A DNA stretch of 64,000 nucleotides from Linnemannia hyalina (GCA_019671135.1 JAHRHY010000002.1:992001-1056000); one strand, 5' to 3'. Counted from the first letter of the stretch, positions 1-12,432 are shown. Numbers and translations are program-made. The notes: generated by a model from the letters alone, not told the origin.

Positions 1-429
1 ATACTGATGCCGGCACCTGCGAGAGGTCGTCGTTCAGTCACACCTGCATCGGCCCAACCATCACAAACATCCACCTCCAACTCTACAATGAACAATCCCA
101 CCAATTTCAGCGACCTGGAGGATATAATTCGAGCCGGCATGGCGAGCGATCACCAGATTCGAGAGCAGGAATTGATTCTGCAGCGAGAAGCATTGGCACT
201 GCAGAAGGAGGAGACTGAGCACAGGAGAAAAATGGAGGGTGTGAGGTTGCAACTGGAGAGAGAACGGATACAGCTGGAATCAGAGAGTCGTCGACAGCAA
301 CAAGCCAATGAGTTCGCTATCAAAATGGAGGAGATAAAGACACAAAGAGAAATCAAGCTGAAATCCATGGAGCTCCAAGCAGAGTTGAATCGCAGGGAGC
401 AATGGAAGCAATTTACATCTATTGGTTAA
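1..429 (+). CDS. 3' end of a coiled-coil protein (partial)
   Basis: Reading frame open from the left edge to a TAA at 427-429. An ATG at 7 is available, but the frame is already open before it, so the true start is probably outside the window. The visible part has a polar Ser/Thr/Pro segment (about residues 5-35), then a long charged helix rich in Glu, Gln, Arg and Leu (about residues 40-135) that should form a coiled coil. No catalytic motif is seen. Terminal coiled coils of this kind are common in fungal DNA-binding proteins, but no DNA-binding domain lies inside the window, so no function is proposed. A GTTAAG just before the stop could be a splice donor, which would extend the gene. Confidence 0.5.
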   Translation: MLMPAPARGRRSVTPASAQPSQTSTSNSTMNNPTNFSDLEDIIRAGMASDHQIREQELILQREALALQKEETEHRRKMEGVRLQLERERIQLESESRRQQQANEFAIKMEEIKTQREIKLKSMELQAELNRREQWKQFTSIG

Positions 430-1507
430 GTCATCGTATATCATTCCCTCCAGTATGGTCCAGCCGCAGTTTGTTGAGACAGTGGGCGAATCCTTCAAGT
501 CCTCCAAAAGCGTGTTCAATTCTGACTCTGGATGATCTTAATTTTTTGTTGAATAGGTCTCTTTCCGGAGGTTGGTTTTTTTTTTCATTTGTAGGCGGTG
601 ATAAGGATTGGGGTCAAGGCGCAGGCGGCGCCTCCTATCAAATGGTCGTCGTTGGAGCAATACTTGGACTTCAACTCGCTGCTATGGTTTCTTCCATCGT
701 GTGACAAAAACTGGATGGTCCTTGATAAGATTGAGGACAAACTCGAACTAGGGTGTGGTCATCCGAAAGGCGTCGTAGAAATATTTCTTGTCCCTTCCAG
801 AGAGAAAGTTATCGCGGTGGGTTTCGAGAACGCAGAAACGCTTCAATGGAACGAGGTATTTGGACGTCTGGATGTGCTGAGCCAGGCCGCAGACTGCTAT
901 GGGAGCACGGGGCACTCGGAGTCTTCTCAGGTCGGAGGGACAGGGGTATCAACCATCATGAATTGGAGAAGGGTCTCAAGCTGCCTGAGGGCCATTTGAC
1001 GGAGTGTCAAGCGCGTGCGTTTGAGGTTGCGATAGTTCCCTTTTGTGTGCTGGACCATGATCATGGTTGAGGACAGGAAGGGAAGGATGGGGGGGAAAGG
1101 CGAGAAGAGAGGGCCGGTGGAAGAAAGAGAGTAAAAGTTTGAAAAGAGAAGGCAGAGTAGCGCTTGTTGTTGTTGTTGTTGTTGTTGTTTTTTACAAACA
1201 TATTATTGCGCCAGCGTTTGCTTTACCAGCATTCTTTTTTCTGCATCGAGTCTTGGGTGACCCCCTCCTTTCTCATCTGAATCTGCGTCGATGCACCCAA
1301 ACCATGGACCGATCAGAATCAAGAATCAAACCTGCATCGAAAACCTGCATCGGCATCGGCATCGAACTTTTTTACAAGGGAGGGAGGCTATTGCAAAATG
1401 CATTTACTTGTTAAATCTGACCGTGCAGATGCACCTAGTGTGCATACAACATGGGCATCGAAATAGGGAGAGGGGGGAAAACGAGGAGATCGAAAATACG
1501 TTATCAA
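430..1507. other. Intergenic, with a possible orphan exon at 595-999
   Basis: A 135-codon frame at 595-999 (plus) follows a good acceptor (pyrimidine tract then GTAG at 591-594). It has protein-like composition, for example PPIKWSSLEQYLDF and EKVIAVGFENAETLQWNEVF, and could be an exon or relic of the gene ending at 429. No matching donor in the right phase was found. A (TTG)n microsatellite is at 1164-1189. Nothing else is recognised. Confidence 0.3.
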
Positions 1508-3787
1508 TTAGGCAACCACAGCGTGCGTCGCCTCCCGTTGCTGCTGCACCTCCTGCTGTTTCCCCTTCTCCACCTCCTGCTTCGTCTCTTGTTTCTCTTG
1601 ACTCTTCCGACGTCTCTCAAACAACTTTCTAGCCTTCTCAGTACTAGGCGAAATAACGGGCGCAACCGCCCCTTTGGGCTCAATCGAATCCAAGAACCCA
1701 ATCAACGGGCGATAACGAAGCATCTTCTGCAACACGCTCTTCCACAACCACAACGGCGCATGCGTGCTGATATACAATGCCAACGCCCCAGTGGGACCTT
1801 TTTCTAGGACTCGTGATCCTTGTTGACTGTTCTTGAAGGATTCGATAGCGGCGGGGTATCGCTCTGCTTGATACTCGCTCAGGGCTAGAGTAATATCTTT
1901 GGAGGAGTTTGAGGGGATGGCGTACATGAGGTTTGCGAGTGCGATTGCGTCGTGCATTGCCGTCACCGCTCCTATAGGATGATGAATGCAAGGGTGAGAG
2001 ATATTCGTTGGTGACTTTGACGAAAGAGAGCACTTCCCCGCCATTCGGCAAGTTGTAATGCTCATAGTGATGAGTACGGGTATTACCTTGACCGCTGGAT
2101 GGGTGCAACTTGTGACAAGCTACACAGACATTCATGGCAAAGCACAAGGTCTTTAGTTAGTTCATTGATCAACTGCAAGACACCAACATGCAAGAAACAT
2201 GACCCATAGCAAATTAAAAACAAACTTACCATCACCTAGTAGGACAATACGTCCAGATTGCCACGTCTTGAAGACCTTCTCCTCAAGCATGACCTTTGAT
2301 ATAAGTTCCTTAGGGGTGCGATCGTACAGGGTGCCAAGGGTTAGCTTGCCGTCGCCAATGGGGATAGGGAAACTTCGAGTATCGTCGCACATTTCCAGAG
2401 CGGCATGGCATCCCCATTCCACGCTCTCGTTGCGCTTTAAACGTGATCCCATATCCGTCCTGTTTGTTTGACGGCTCAAATGCCTGGCGATAGAGATATG
2501 AACAGGGTCAAGGTTAAAGTTCCACCAACGACTTCTTTTGTTCTGATGGATCATCGCCTTAAGCAACGTTAGCTTAATGAAAATAATAATCTGACCTTCT
2601 TTCCTACCTGATGACCATCCATGCGAGCGTGTTCTGAGCTGTAGAGAAAACAATCCACTATTACAAAAGCACGAAAGGAGAAAGCAAAAAAAGTGACCAA
2701 GCTAGTACTTTTTGTCACCTCGGTTGCTTGTCTTTTTTTGTTTTCATCGCCTCACTGTTCACCAATCCCTTCTTTCAACTTACAGTGTAGGGCTTGTCTT
2801 TGCCAAGGACGATCTGAAACTGGCAGACAGACTCCTTCATGACCGGGAACTCTTCAGGATCCAGGTGTGTAGTCTGACCCACTAGGCATGTGCAGCTAAA
2901 AGGTAGATCCTCTTGATCCGATTTGGGCAATTCGCCCTTGGCCTTGAGGGTCGCATACAAATGTCGCCTCACGGTACTATGGGCACCATCGGCGCCGACC
3001 AGGATATCTCCTTCATGGGTGGCGTTGTCGGATGTCTGGATAATGACTTTGTCGCCCTGGTCCGAGATGATGTTGACTCGCTTGTCGAAATGGAGCTTCT
3101 CGGGCGGGACCTGACGGAGGATGAGGTCGTACAGTAGAGGGCGCGTTACGATGTAGTATCCGTATCCCGTACTGTTGTTGAGGAAGAAAGAGGGATAGCG
3201 AGAGCAGCAAAAAGGGAGAGAAGACAAGAGGAGTGTGAGTGTTGTTTAGAGGGACATTGTCACTATCGTCACAATGAACAGAACCTTCAAAAGGAACTGC
3301 AAAAAGATACGTACAACTCTTCAACGAGACTGTAGTCCGTGGGCTTGTAGGGTTTTAGGGATTCGTTGTGCATGGCGATGTGGGTCATGTACTTGCTGAT
3401 CGACAAAAATTCCTCGTAGACGCCCAGCTGCTGGAGGATTGGCAGGACCAATGGTCCGACCGAGAGAGCCGACCCTATTTAAAGGACAAGAGAAGCAAAG
3501 AAAAGGGGATAGGAGAGAGAAAAAGATGGAATTAGACAACCTCGAATGCTATCTTGGTTCCAATAGACTTATGTGTGTGATGCAAGCGTTTCAGGGTGAA
3601 CACGGTATATGGAAAGTAGGGTGTGAGAAAGAGGAAGGGGTGACATACCGAGGGGCTTGACTACAGATGTTCGCTCAAAGATCTTGTAAGGCACGCTGGC
3701 TTTCTCAAGAAGGGCTCCAAGTAAGAGGCCACCAAGGCCGGCCCCGACAATCAGGACCGTGGGCTTGGACTTGTTCTCGTTCGACAT
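1508..3787 (-). CDS. FAD-dependent monooxygenase F1 (PHBH/UbiH-like)
   Basis: Predicted flavoprotein hydroxylase using FAD and NAD(P)H; substrate unknown. Seven exons: 3787-3649, 3474-3315, 3171-2784, 2657-2608, 2483-2230, 2119-2087, 1971-1508 (495 aa, phases consistent). Motifs in order: N-terminal dinucleotide-binding VLIVGAGLGGLLLGALLE; the family DG motif LVGADGAHSTVRRHLY in exon 3; and the FAD-ribityl GD motif, split so that GDG ends exon 5 and the 33-nt exon 6 encodes CHKLHPSSGQG, followed by AMHDAIALANL. This order is typical of the FAD_binding_3 family. An extra intron (2607-2484) splits the exon that is single in F2 and F3. The C-terminus has an added Lys/Gln-rich tail of about 35 residues. 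No membrane anchor or signal peptide is obvious. It faces away from the kelch array. Confidence 0.87.
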
Positions 3788-6234
3788 TGTTGTTGCTAGC
3801 AGTATGTTGAGGTAGAGAAAGTAGATGAATGCAGAGGAATGAGAATGAGGAGGTCAGTGATGTGGAAGTGAGAGTGCGATGAGGAAAGAGTGAGTGAATG
3901 AGATGGGAGGAACAAAAAGTGTCTTCACGTTTTATAGCCAGGGGTGATTGGGGATGCTTGCTCGCTGGGTGTGCGTGTGCAAGGGAAGAGAACGGTCATG
4001 ATGTGTTGGATAGGTGTGAATTGAGGGCAGGGGTTCTTGTGTACTGTTTACATGCAGTTATTACGCAAGGTGCTCATGCTTAACGAAACACAGACTGTCA
4101 GCATACTCGACAAACTTCGCTCTGGGTTCTTCCTTCTCCTCTGCCCTTCTTCTCTTCTGCTTCTCGCGGACTCCACTATCTCGACGCCACACACTTGGCC
4201 CCTCCACTCGTCTCTTGGACCCTACCCGCCTCTTGAAGTGACCAGCCCCTTCTTTTATTTATTCCTTTCTCGGACGTAGAAACCCTGTAAAGAGTTACTA
4301 TTGTTGAGCGCGTTCTTATTTCCTTCTTATTGTTCCTGATAGCTTAATTTGAAAATTCTTATTCCCTCCCCCCCCCCCCACCCCACCTTTGGTAATGAGA
4401 CACCGATCCTCAATCCAAAGGTTTGTTTCTTTCGCCTCTTCTTCTCCATCCGCCCCCTTTCATCATGATAACAGTAAAAAGTATACCAGGCGGAAAAACA
4501 GACCATCTCTTGGAAACAAGGGATACAACGTGGAAAGCAGGTATGGAAGGATTGTTACCAGATTGAGGTTTCCGCCTCTTTGGAAGACCAATGGGCCTAC
4601 ACAGAACACCCAAAAAAACGAGGACAAGAGTCACGATTCTAGAAGAACGAAGAGAAGGAGGCGTTATGCTCTTCTCCCTTTCCTTTCTTTGTATCCATGT
4701 TACGACAGCAGTGGGATAACGTTGTAGCGACTTCAAGGTTCATCGCCCCTCGACAAGTGCGCTGATTGTGATGGCGAGGAGGCGACATAATAAGGTGACT
4801 CTCCACGTTTTTCTTAAACAATAATGAATTTTTGTTACTGTGCATCAGATCAATTCTATGGTGTCAATATTGTGAGGGTAGTGAAAGAATAATGTATCTT
4901 TTCGCCGAGGACTTGTCCGACGGCTTATAAACATTGTACGAGATGGGAAACCCACTTCATGCTAGACATGAAGTGGGTTTCTCTCTCTTGAAGTACAATT
5001 TTTGACCTTCATTCAGTGAGACAAAGTGATCAGTGGTGGTGCCTGGAAAATCGACCCTTGCGGTGTTATCTTTGAGTGTCCAAACAATGACCTGCTTTCG
5101 TACTTTTTGTAAAACCATTCTTCCTCTTTCATTACCTTTGGCCCCCCATTCCCTCTCAGACCTCTCTCTCTTTTTTTTTCTTCCTCCCCCTACCTTCCCT
5201 CTCTTATCTCTTATGGACCAAAGGAGAGAAAATATAGCACCCTCCTTGGACAAGTTGGACAAAGGGGGGGGAAGATCTATGAAAAGCCAGCAGTGACGGA
5301 GAAGGGCTCTCTTTAACTTGACTTCTTGTCCATGGGATGAAAAGTGGACTTTTAATTTGAAGGCATCTATTTTTTACCACCGATCGGGTTCAAAGAAAAG
5401 ACGAGGAGGAGAGGGGGAGACTTCGCCCAATGCTCTGCAACGAGGACGAGTTGTGCAGCAAATCCTTTCATGAATAAAGAGCTCAAGTGAGAAGGGACAA
5501 GGTATCATACATGGCGACCATGATGACGAGGGACAGTGGCTTGCTTTGAAAGATACATGGAGGTGAAAGGTGAAGGGCCAGCATGCGAAACATAAATAGA
5601 GGATTGGCGGAGTGAGAATGAAGGGCCTTTTTGTAGCCATCCATCTCCAAACAAACAACATCAAGGCAGCAGCTAACAGTTAATTGAACCTAGAGGGGGA
5701 AAGGGGAGGGTGGGCGTAAAGGTATGAGAATAGAAACAAAGCGTGCGGATGACATAGCTCTCCAGTAGACCCTTCAAGAGCCATGTTCACCCTTCAGTCG
5801 CCTGGGTACCCTTGCAGGTAAAGAAGTCGTATTTTTAGGTCAGTGAACCTCCGCGGGTTGTACAGTACATTATTATGGTTTCCTCTCTCTCATTCTCACT
5901 TTGTAACTACAGGTATACAAAGCCACAAAAAGGCATGTCCCCTGGCAGCTGGTCTCTTTTCTTCCTTTACTCCTCCCATTCACCGTTTCTCTATTCCTGA
6001 TCATCATCGTACAGTCCCCTCCCTCGATCACCTCTCGATCACTTCTCGATCAGCACTCGATCTTCACCGCATTCTTTCTCAAATTCTCACACACTCTCTC
6101 TCCTCATCAGTCACGTCCCCTCCCTCTCAATGCCCTCATTCGTGTGACCAAGATACCGCTGTTCGATTTCGACTTCCCTTTCCTCACACTCATACAACCA
6201 CCCATTCAACCAGTAACGACTAACAGCGCGTCTA
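3788..6234. other. Intergenic between divergent F1 and K1
   Basis: About 2.4 kb that must hold both promoters. Seen: a C-rich run at 4369-4383, a perfect 15-bp inverted repeat at 4947-4981, and long pyrimidine tracts (about 5160-5210 and 5960-6130), the latter probably the K1 leader. Open frames on both strands are short, in low-complexity sequence and without motifs; no gene is supported. Confidence 0.5.
4947..4981. repeat. Perfect inverted repeat, 15-bp arms
   Basis: GAAACCCACTTCATG at 4947-4961 is followed by a 5-nt loop (CTAGA) and its exact reverse complement at 4967-4981. It could form a hairpin. No target-site duplication or transposase was seen beside it, so a miniature element, terminator or regulatory palindrome are all possible. 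Confidence 0.85.
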
Positions 6235-8444
6235 ATGCAACGACGTCCATTTCTCCTCCAGCCGGCATGCCGCTCCTTCGCATGGCTCACGCTCCTCCTT
6301 TCCTCCTCTTCCACGACACGAGCTCAAACTTATATCCCAACCCCTGTCTACAATATGGCATTCGCGTCCCAAATCAACAAGGCTCTAATTATCCACGGGG
6401 GAAAAGCTCAGATGAATCCCGATGCGACCAACAACCAACTCTTCGCCCTCGACCTCACCGTCCCCCGCTGGGAGGCTTTCTCCCCACCTTGGCGATACCT
6501 CACCGCACCCACCTCAGGTCAATCGCCCCGGTTCTTGGATAGGAACACGATGGTCATGTCACCCGATGAGTCCCAGGTCTTGTTGTTTGATCGCAACCTT
6601 CCGTTTCTTTCGACGTACAACGTTACTACGGACAGTTGGCTCAGTACGCTGGAGTTGCCGCATTCGATTGCGTTTGGGACGAACTATACCACGGCGATGG
6701 ACCCGGCATGGGGTACTGTTTATTTTGGCCGTGGTGGAAATGCTGGGACGACCATGCCGGTCTATAACATAGCATCCCATGAGATCTGGGCTCAGGGCAT
6801 GCCCCTAAGTACACAGCTGCCTACCTCTGTCCAGGGCTACAGCTTTGTCTACTGCCCGTCAAGAAAGAGTATTCTCCTCTTTGGTGGCAAGGGTTTCTCG
6901 AACCTGGGGGATGTCTACAACCCTTATGTCTTTGAGTTTCAAATGGGTGGTACCTACAGCTGGGTTCGTCTCGTAAGTTTGTTGTCAGAAGAGAACGTCA
7001 AACTCACAACATTGGTGCTTTTTTTACCTTGCTAATGCACATGCACTTCATTTTTCCGATAATAGAACACGGAGGGTCCGTCGCCAACACAAATACATTC
7101 CCACTGTATGGTCCCTGCATATGATGGGTTCAAGATGGTTGTGTTTGGAGGGTCGATCACGGAAGATACCCAATTGGACGACATCTACATCCTCGACGTG
7201 CCCACTATGACTTGGACCAAAGGATCAACCCCACCCGTGCCTCTTAATCGCTCCAACATGGCCTGCACCGTCGGCGGTGATAATTTTGTTGCCTGGGGAG
7301 GTAAACACACACATTCTAGTTTCATCGCCCCATGATATGATACGCCTAGTAGTATCTCTCCCCTATCTTGGAGCTGTTGCTGAACATATAACTAACAGCG
7401 ATTTCGATTCTTTTTGCTACAGGATACAACTCGCAAAAGGCGATTGATGGGACACCAATTATTTACAACCTCCGGACAAACCAGTGGACGAAAACATACT
7501 CTTTGACCTCTGATGGTTCGAAGTACAACTGGGGGGCTTTCGCTGGAGGAGTTGGCGCAGCCATTGTCGTTGCTGCAGTAGTCGGCTTCATCTACTACCG
7601 GCGGAGGAAGCAACGCAAGAGTAGGATGAAACGGGCTGATGCCCAACTGACAGCGGATCCTAAGCGGCAACAACAACAACAGAACCAACAGGAACTTGAT
7701 GCGTGCTACGCACAGTCTCCCAATGACGGCGCTGGTCCTTCAGGCGAGCACGGATCAACTTACAAGGTCAGCCTACAACAGCGCCTCTTCAACAACGGCC
7801 ACATGTCCGCCTCCACGACCTCGATCGCACCCCTATTTGCCCGCGACAACTCGGCCCGCTACAGCTTCAACTCCGGAAGCTCTTCTATGCAGCAGCAGCC
7901 CGTCGAGCTATACGAAAAGGGGTATTATGTCCCTGAAAGCACACGCCGGAACCCACAGTTCTTTGACGCCGCTACGATCCCGTATGATGACTCTGTGATG
8001 GTCCCTGTTGATGTTTTGTCTGGCGAGGCGCCATGGATGACGCCACAGTCTTCGAGGAGGAACCCGCAGTTAGTGTCGGAGCAGCTGCATGACCAGGAGC
8101 AGTTGCAGGACCAGGAGCAGCAGCATCATTCTCTTCAGCTATCGGGGTCTGTGGCCTCTGGAGGGACTCTTGTCGGTGATGATGATGATGAGCGAAAAGA
8201 GAATGCTGGACGAGAGGCACCTGTGTATCATGAGGCTCGTTCTGATGCACGGATTGGAAGCGAAGGAGGAGGGATACCCCAGGATGAGGCTACATCAATA
8301 ACAGAAGGGACGATATCGGCGGACATAAATAATACATACCACAGTCCCCTCCAGGGCGCCATCTATCCGATCTCCACTCATGCAACATCATATCCGCCAT
8401 CCTCGTCGCCAGTAGCAGCCAAATCCTTGATACCGCCACCATAA
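6235..8444 (+). CDS. Kelch-propeller single-pass membrane protein K1
   Basis: First member of the array, 664 aa. Exons 6235-6972, 7066-7300, 7423-8444. Signal peptide about residues 1-31 ending STTRAQ. Blades are marked by LIIHGGK, FALDLT, VYFGRGG, SILLFGGKGF, KMVVFGGS with YILDVPTMTWTKG, and ACTVGGDNFVAWGG. The membrane helix is at about 361-382 (FAGGVGAAIVVAAVVGFIYY), then YRRRKQRK. The ~280-residue tail is Gln/Ser-rich and carries TRRNPQ and SRRNPQ. Exon 2 (235 nt) equals exons 2 plus 3 of its relatives fused (52+183), so it lacks the intron after the conserved CMV. The stop at 8442-8444 looks premature: another frame, open 8333-8659, encodes a coiled coil ending LAQLQNHKNF. Leader is pyrimidine-rich. 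Extracellular ligand unknown. Confidence 0.85.
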
Positions 8445-8659
8445 TCAGCAACAACATCAACGAAACCACGGACAATACTAACAGCAACAGCAGTAACAGT
8501 ATCAAAGACGAACAGCAGGAGGTGGCAATGATCCACGCACAACAAACAAAGCACCAACAAAACCTAGAATGGCTCCGCCTCGAGAATGAGCGACTTGAAC
8601 AGGAACGGTTTGCGTACCTTGGTCGACTTGCGCAACTCCAAAATCATAAGAACTTTTAG
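8333..8659 (+). pseudogene. Out-of-frame coiled-coil tail of K1
   Basis: This frame overlaps the end of K1 and continues past its stop to a TAG at 8657-8659. It reads Asn/Ser/Gln-rich sequence, then LEWLRLENERLEQERF and a final LAQLQNHKNF. K6, K7, K10 and K12 all end in such a short coiled coil, so this is most simply the native K1 C-terminus put out of frame by an indel between about 8333 and 8444, or joined by an intron I could not place. Confidence 0.55.
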
Positions 8660-10353
8660 TCAGAGCATTTATTTTTTATTTTTTATTTCTATAGATAAAC
8701 ATAATACTGTACAGTAATTTTATTGTGTTTTACAAAGGACGAAGTCGTTCGCGTTCGGTTTCCTGTTGGATCCCTTGGGATTTGATGACGAGAACGACTT
8801 TCTGGAAGTGGGAGGACCGACATTCTATTCTCTTGTGATAGAACCTTTTCCTGTTCCTGGAGTTGGGCGATTTGAGGGGATTTTGTTCATATTGATCAGG
8901 GGCCCGTGCTGTTGATGAACAGCTACGATCTCGACGACAAGGACGATGGGTGCTTGAATTTGGATGATGGGCTGGAAGTCCTCTTCCTCATGAAGCCGAT
9001 GTTGTCCGGGAGTCGATGGCTTTCTTAATTTTGGTGTGCAGATCGAGAATAAGAATAGGAAACGACACTACCTGATGTTGTGTCGATCGGATGCAATGGT
9101 GCGGAAACGTAATTAGAGAGTACAAAACACTTTCCAATTGGGGGCTGAGCTGACCAATATCGCCCCTCTCTTAGAGGTCTGTGCGAGCGCCGAGAAAGTG
9201 AACGAAGAGAACAAAATTGACTGCAATTTCTTTTTTCTTTTTTTCTTTAAACTTTCTTATTCTGCCTCAATAGGCTCTAAAGCCACGATGAAAAAATCGG
9301 CAATTCGCATTCGCACTCGCTGGTCCGTGTTCAAAACCTTTTGCTTATTAATATTTTATGTTGTTTTGACGACCATTCCCGTTGCTTATTGCAGTTGACG
9401 TGCTTCAACTAGCTAAATAAGGATAATAAACAAGGGCGCATCGTCGCCCCGCTTCTATGGCCCAACCCTACAACTCAACTTCACTTCGTCATTCTAGATG
9501 TGTAACGTGAGCCAAAATGAAGTGGCTAACCTGCGGTGGTTTCGTCTACCACCCCTTAAGTGAAATCCTTTCTAACAAAAGGGAGCCGTACGCGAGAGAG
9601 GAAAGTAACCTTTTTTCCCACCTTCGTGCAGGCATAACGGTTTCACCAGCGTTTTCTTTTATCACTTGCGATAACAACAACAACAATAATAGCGACACCA
9701 ACAACAGAGACAGAACTATCAACAGCGACACACCGCTCCTACCAACCATAACGGTGACTACAACACGAAAAGAATATATATATATATAAATATAAAAAAG
9801 AGACACCCACAACCACCAACAACGCAACACATGCCAAACCAAGCCATCAACGAAGTAACCCAAACCCCTGGAACCGACACCGGGACCTCCAGAAGGGAGT
9901 GGGAAGACCCAGCTAGCGCCTTTCCATCTCCTAGGAACTTTCCCTCTCTCTCTCTCTTCGACCCGGGATTTCCAAACTCCCACAAACCCGGCGGTCACGT
10001 GTAGAGTATCTTGTGTTGGTTTGGCAGCGATCCAGGCCCAAGAAGGGTTGCTCCATTTTCGGTAAAAAGAGGTCATCTCCTTCCCTGTCCCTTTATGCCT
10101 TTAGATGGATTGGTCCTTGCACAAACCGAGAACGTTCCGCTGGGCTCTTAGCTTTACTCTTTTTTATCTCCGATGGGGACAGCTTTTCATATGTCGTCGA
10201 AGCACAACGACGGTCAGTACAGTGCTCGTCTTGCTCTTGCCCTCGGGTTTATTTTTGTCGTTTCTCTCTCTCATTTCCTCATTTCATCATCTTCTCCCTT
10301 TTCCTCATCAATTCAGTAGCACACACACTTACTCACATCTCTGAACAAAATCG
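8660..10353. other. Intergenic K1-K2
   Basis: No convincing gene. Contains AT-rich stretches including (TA)n near 9775-9790, a CAA/AAT-rich patch at 9675-9700, and a pyrimidine-rich leader before the K2 ATG (about 10255-10330). Frames such as those at 9517-9789 (plus) or 9546-10076 (minus) are low complexity without motifs. Confidence 0.4.
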
Positions 10354-11311
10354 ATGATTCCTCTACACGCGATCCTTCGCCTCGCAGCGGCAGGAACCTT
10401 TGTCCTCTGGCTCACATGGACCGCATCTGCCCAGTCCAGCCCAATGATGGTATACAACATGGCCTACGCGACCGTCAACGAATCCACCCTCTACATCCAC
10501 GGCGGCTTTAACGGGACAAACCCCAACTACAACACCCGATTCAACCAATTCTTTTCGCTCAACTTGACACAGAGCTGGAATACCTCAAACCCTCTCTGGA
10601 CACAGATCACTGCTGTCGGCGGCACCCCAGCTCAACTCACTACTGCCGGACATACGATGTCGATATCTCAGAGCCGGGACAGTCAAGGCTTCCTGCACGA
10701 CACTGTGACCGTCTGGGATATGGTCAACCCTCTCACGTTTGCGGCCAGCTATTACTTTGGGACAAAGTCGTGGCAAGAGCTGCCGGCCCTCCCGCCACCA
10801 GAGCCAGGTCCATTACGGTTCTACCAAGCAGCAACTCACTTGAAAACAGGTCGTGTCTACATCCCTGGATGTGCTGGGACTAGCATGTTAGGCTATGACT
10901 GGTCTACATCTACGTCCTCTGTGCTCCCTATGCCATACCTTGGGAATATCACCAGCTGGAACGGGTACAGCTTTGTGTGGAATGCGGTGCGGGAGTCGTT
11001 CTTTTTGTTTGGTGGAGTGGGTGCTCCTTCTGAGACGTCCTATTTGTATGAATACAAGATGTCCACTACCCCTCCAACGTGGGAGTTCCTGGTATGTAAT
11101 GATTTTTTTTCCACCCCCCCCCCCCCCCCCCCCGCTTTTTTTGATTGTTGGCTTCACTTTGGATGAGTGTTTCTTGAACAATTTGCTCTCCCAAGTTGAC
11201 GTTTTTATGCTCTTATTATTTTTGCGAGAACAGCAATCATATGGATCCATACCACCTCATCTGTCAGAGATGTGTATGGTCTCGGGTAAAGGAAATATTA
11301 GTGATACACCG

Positions 11312-11375
<64 letters not shown>

Positions 11376-12432
11376 GTATATTTTTTTTGGCTCACGCAAT
11401 CGCATGGACTAAATTTCCTGGTCTTCGCTTGCCTTTCTTCCTTCCCTCATTTCTCTCTCAGCATTCTACGGAAATAAGATGTTGGTGTTTGGTGGAGGGT
11501 TCAATGGAACAGAAGTAGGAACCCTCTATATCCTCGATGTCCCGACAATGACTTGGACCCGCGGACCCAGCTCGCAGCCACGGAAGGGCATGGCTTGTGC
11601 GGTAGCTGGCAGCAACTTTGTTGTCTGGGGTGGTACGTGCACAGAACAAAAAAATCTCCACACACACCGCTTATAATTTCATGACATCAAATGCTCACAC
11701 GTTTTGTGCCTCCTTTTTTTCACTCATTGCTTGTTCATAACTTTAGGAATATCGTGGAACAATTCGGGTGCATTCGTACCCCTACCACCAACACCGATAG
11801 TTTACAACATCAACTCTGGACAATGGACAACACAGTTTGTAGCCAGTCACCGGTACACAGAAAACGAGCCGGGACAAGCAGACTGTGACAGGAACAATAG
11901 ACACGTTAAAGCTGGGATGATCATTGGTATTGTGACAGGGGCCGCTGTAGCTGTTGCGATTTTGATTGCTGTCACTCGAAAGGTCTGGAAACGTGTTTCT
12001 CGTCGTGGTTTGCAAGATCAACAGGGGCGCGAGCAGGGTCATGGGCAGGAGCAAGGGCACGGAAAAGGAAAGGACTTGGAAGATAATGGTATTCCGTTGG
12101 AACCGTCGGATCAGAAGATGGAGGATGTCACGGAGGTTGGATATTTTGGGAGGGAAGCTCCTCAACATATCGCATCGGACTCTCCTCTTCACTGGCCATC
12201 CTCACTTTGTCCTCCTCCTCCGATCACCTCTCCCGCTTATCCCTCGCCTCCACTGTCGTCACATCTACATTCTCGCGTAATAGCAGCACCTCATATTTCA
12301 GACATTCTTGGAGATCCGGACGATGTTCACCAGAAGGAACCCCAGACTCGACATCACCCTCAGTTGTTCACGACCAATACTGATAGTAGTTATAATGCTC
12401 CTGAGCAGGCACCCCGCAGTCCACAGGGTTAG
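10354..12432 (+). CDS. Kelch-propeller single-pass membrane protein K2
   Basis: 548 aa from exons 10354-11091, 11234-11285, 11462-11632, 11747-12432. Signal peptide about 1-27 (ends TWTASAQ). Blade signatures: LYIHGGFNGT with FFSLNLTQSW, SYYFGTKSWQELP, VYIPGCAG, SFFLFGGVG with LYEYK, KMLVFGGGF with YILDVPTMTW, and ACAVAGSNFVVWGG. The 52-nt exon 2 encodes SEMCMVS. Helix at about 378-397 (MIIGIVTGAAVAVAILIAV), then KVWKRVSRRG. The tail is Gly/Gln/His-rich, then Pro-rich, and stops right after APRSPQG, so it keeps the array's RxPQ motif but not the C-terminal coiled coil of other members. Intron 1 holds a C20 run and intron 2 a (GTT)n array. Its nearest relative is K3. Confidence 0.85.
11114..11133 (+). 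repeat. C20 homopolymer in K2 intron 1
   Basis: Twenty consecutive C residues after a T8 run, 22 nt from the donor at 11092. Prone to length change; could affect splicing or be mis-sized in assembly. Confidence 0.9.
11311..11375 (+). repeat. (GTT)n microsatellite in K2 intron 2
   Basis: About 21-22 uninterrupted GTT copies between the donor at 11286 and the acceptor ending 11461. It explains the spurious all-Cys and all-Leu open frames here. Confidence 0.92.

Noticed and set aside
9546..10076. 176-codon minus-strand frame with hydrophobic run
   Set aside because: Low-complexity sequence in the K1-K2 spacer; the hydrophobic part comes from CAA/AAT and TA repeats.
11196..11477. Poly-Cys and poly-Leu open frames
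   Set aside because: Products of the (GTT)n microsatellite inside K2 intron 2.
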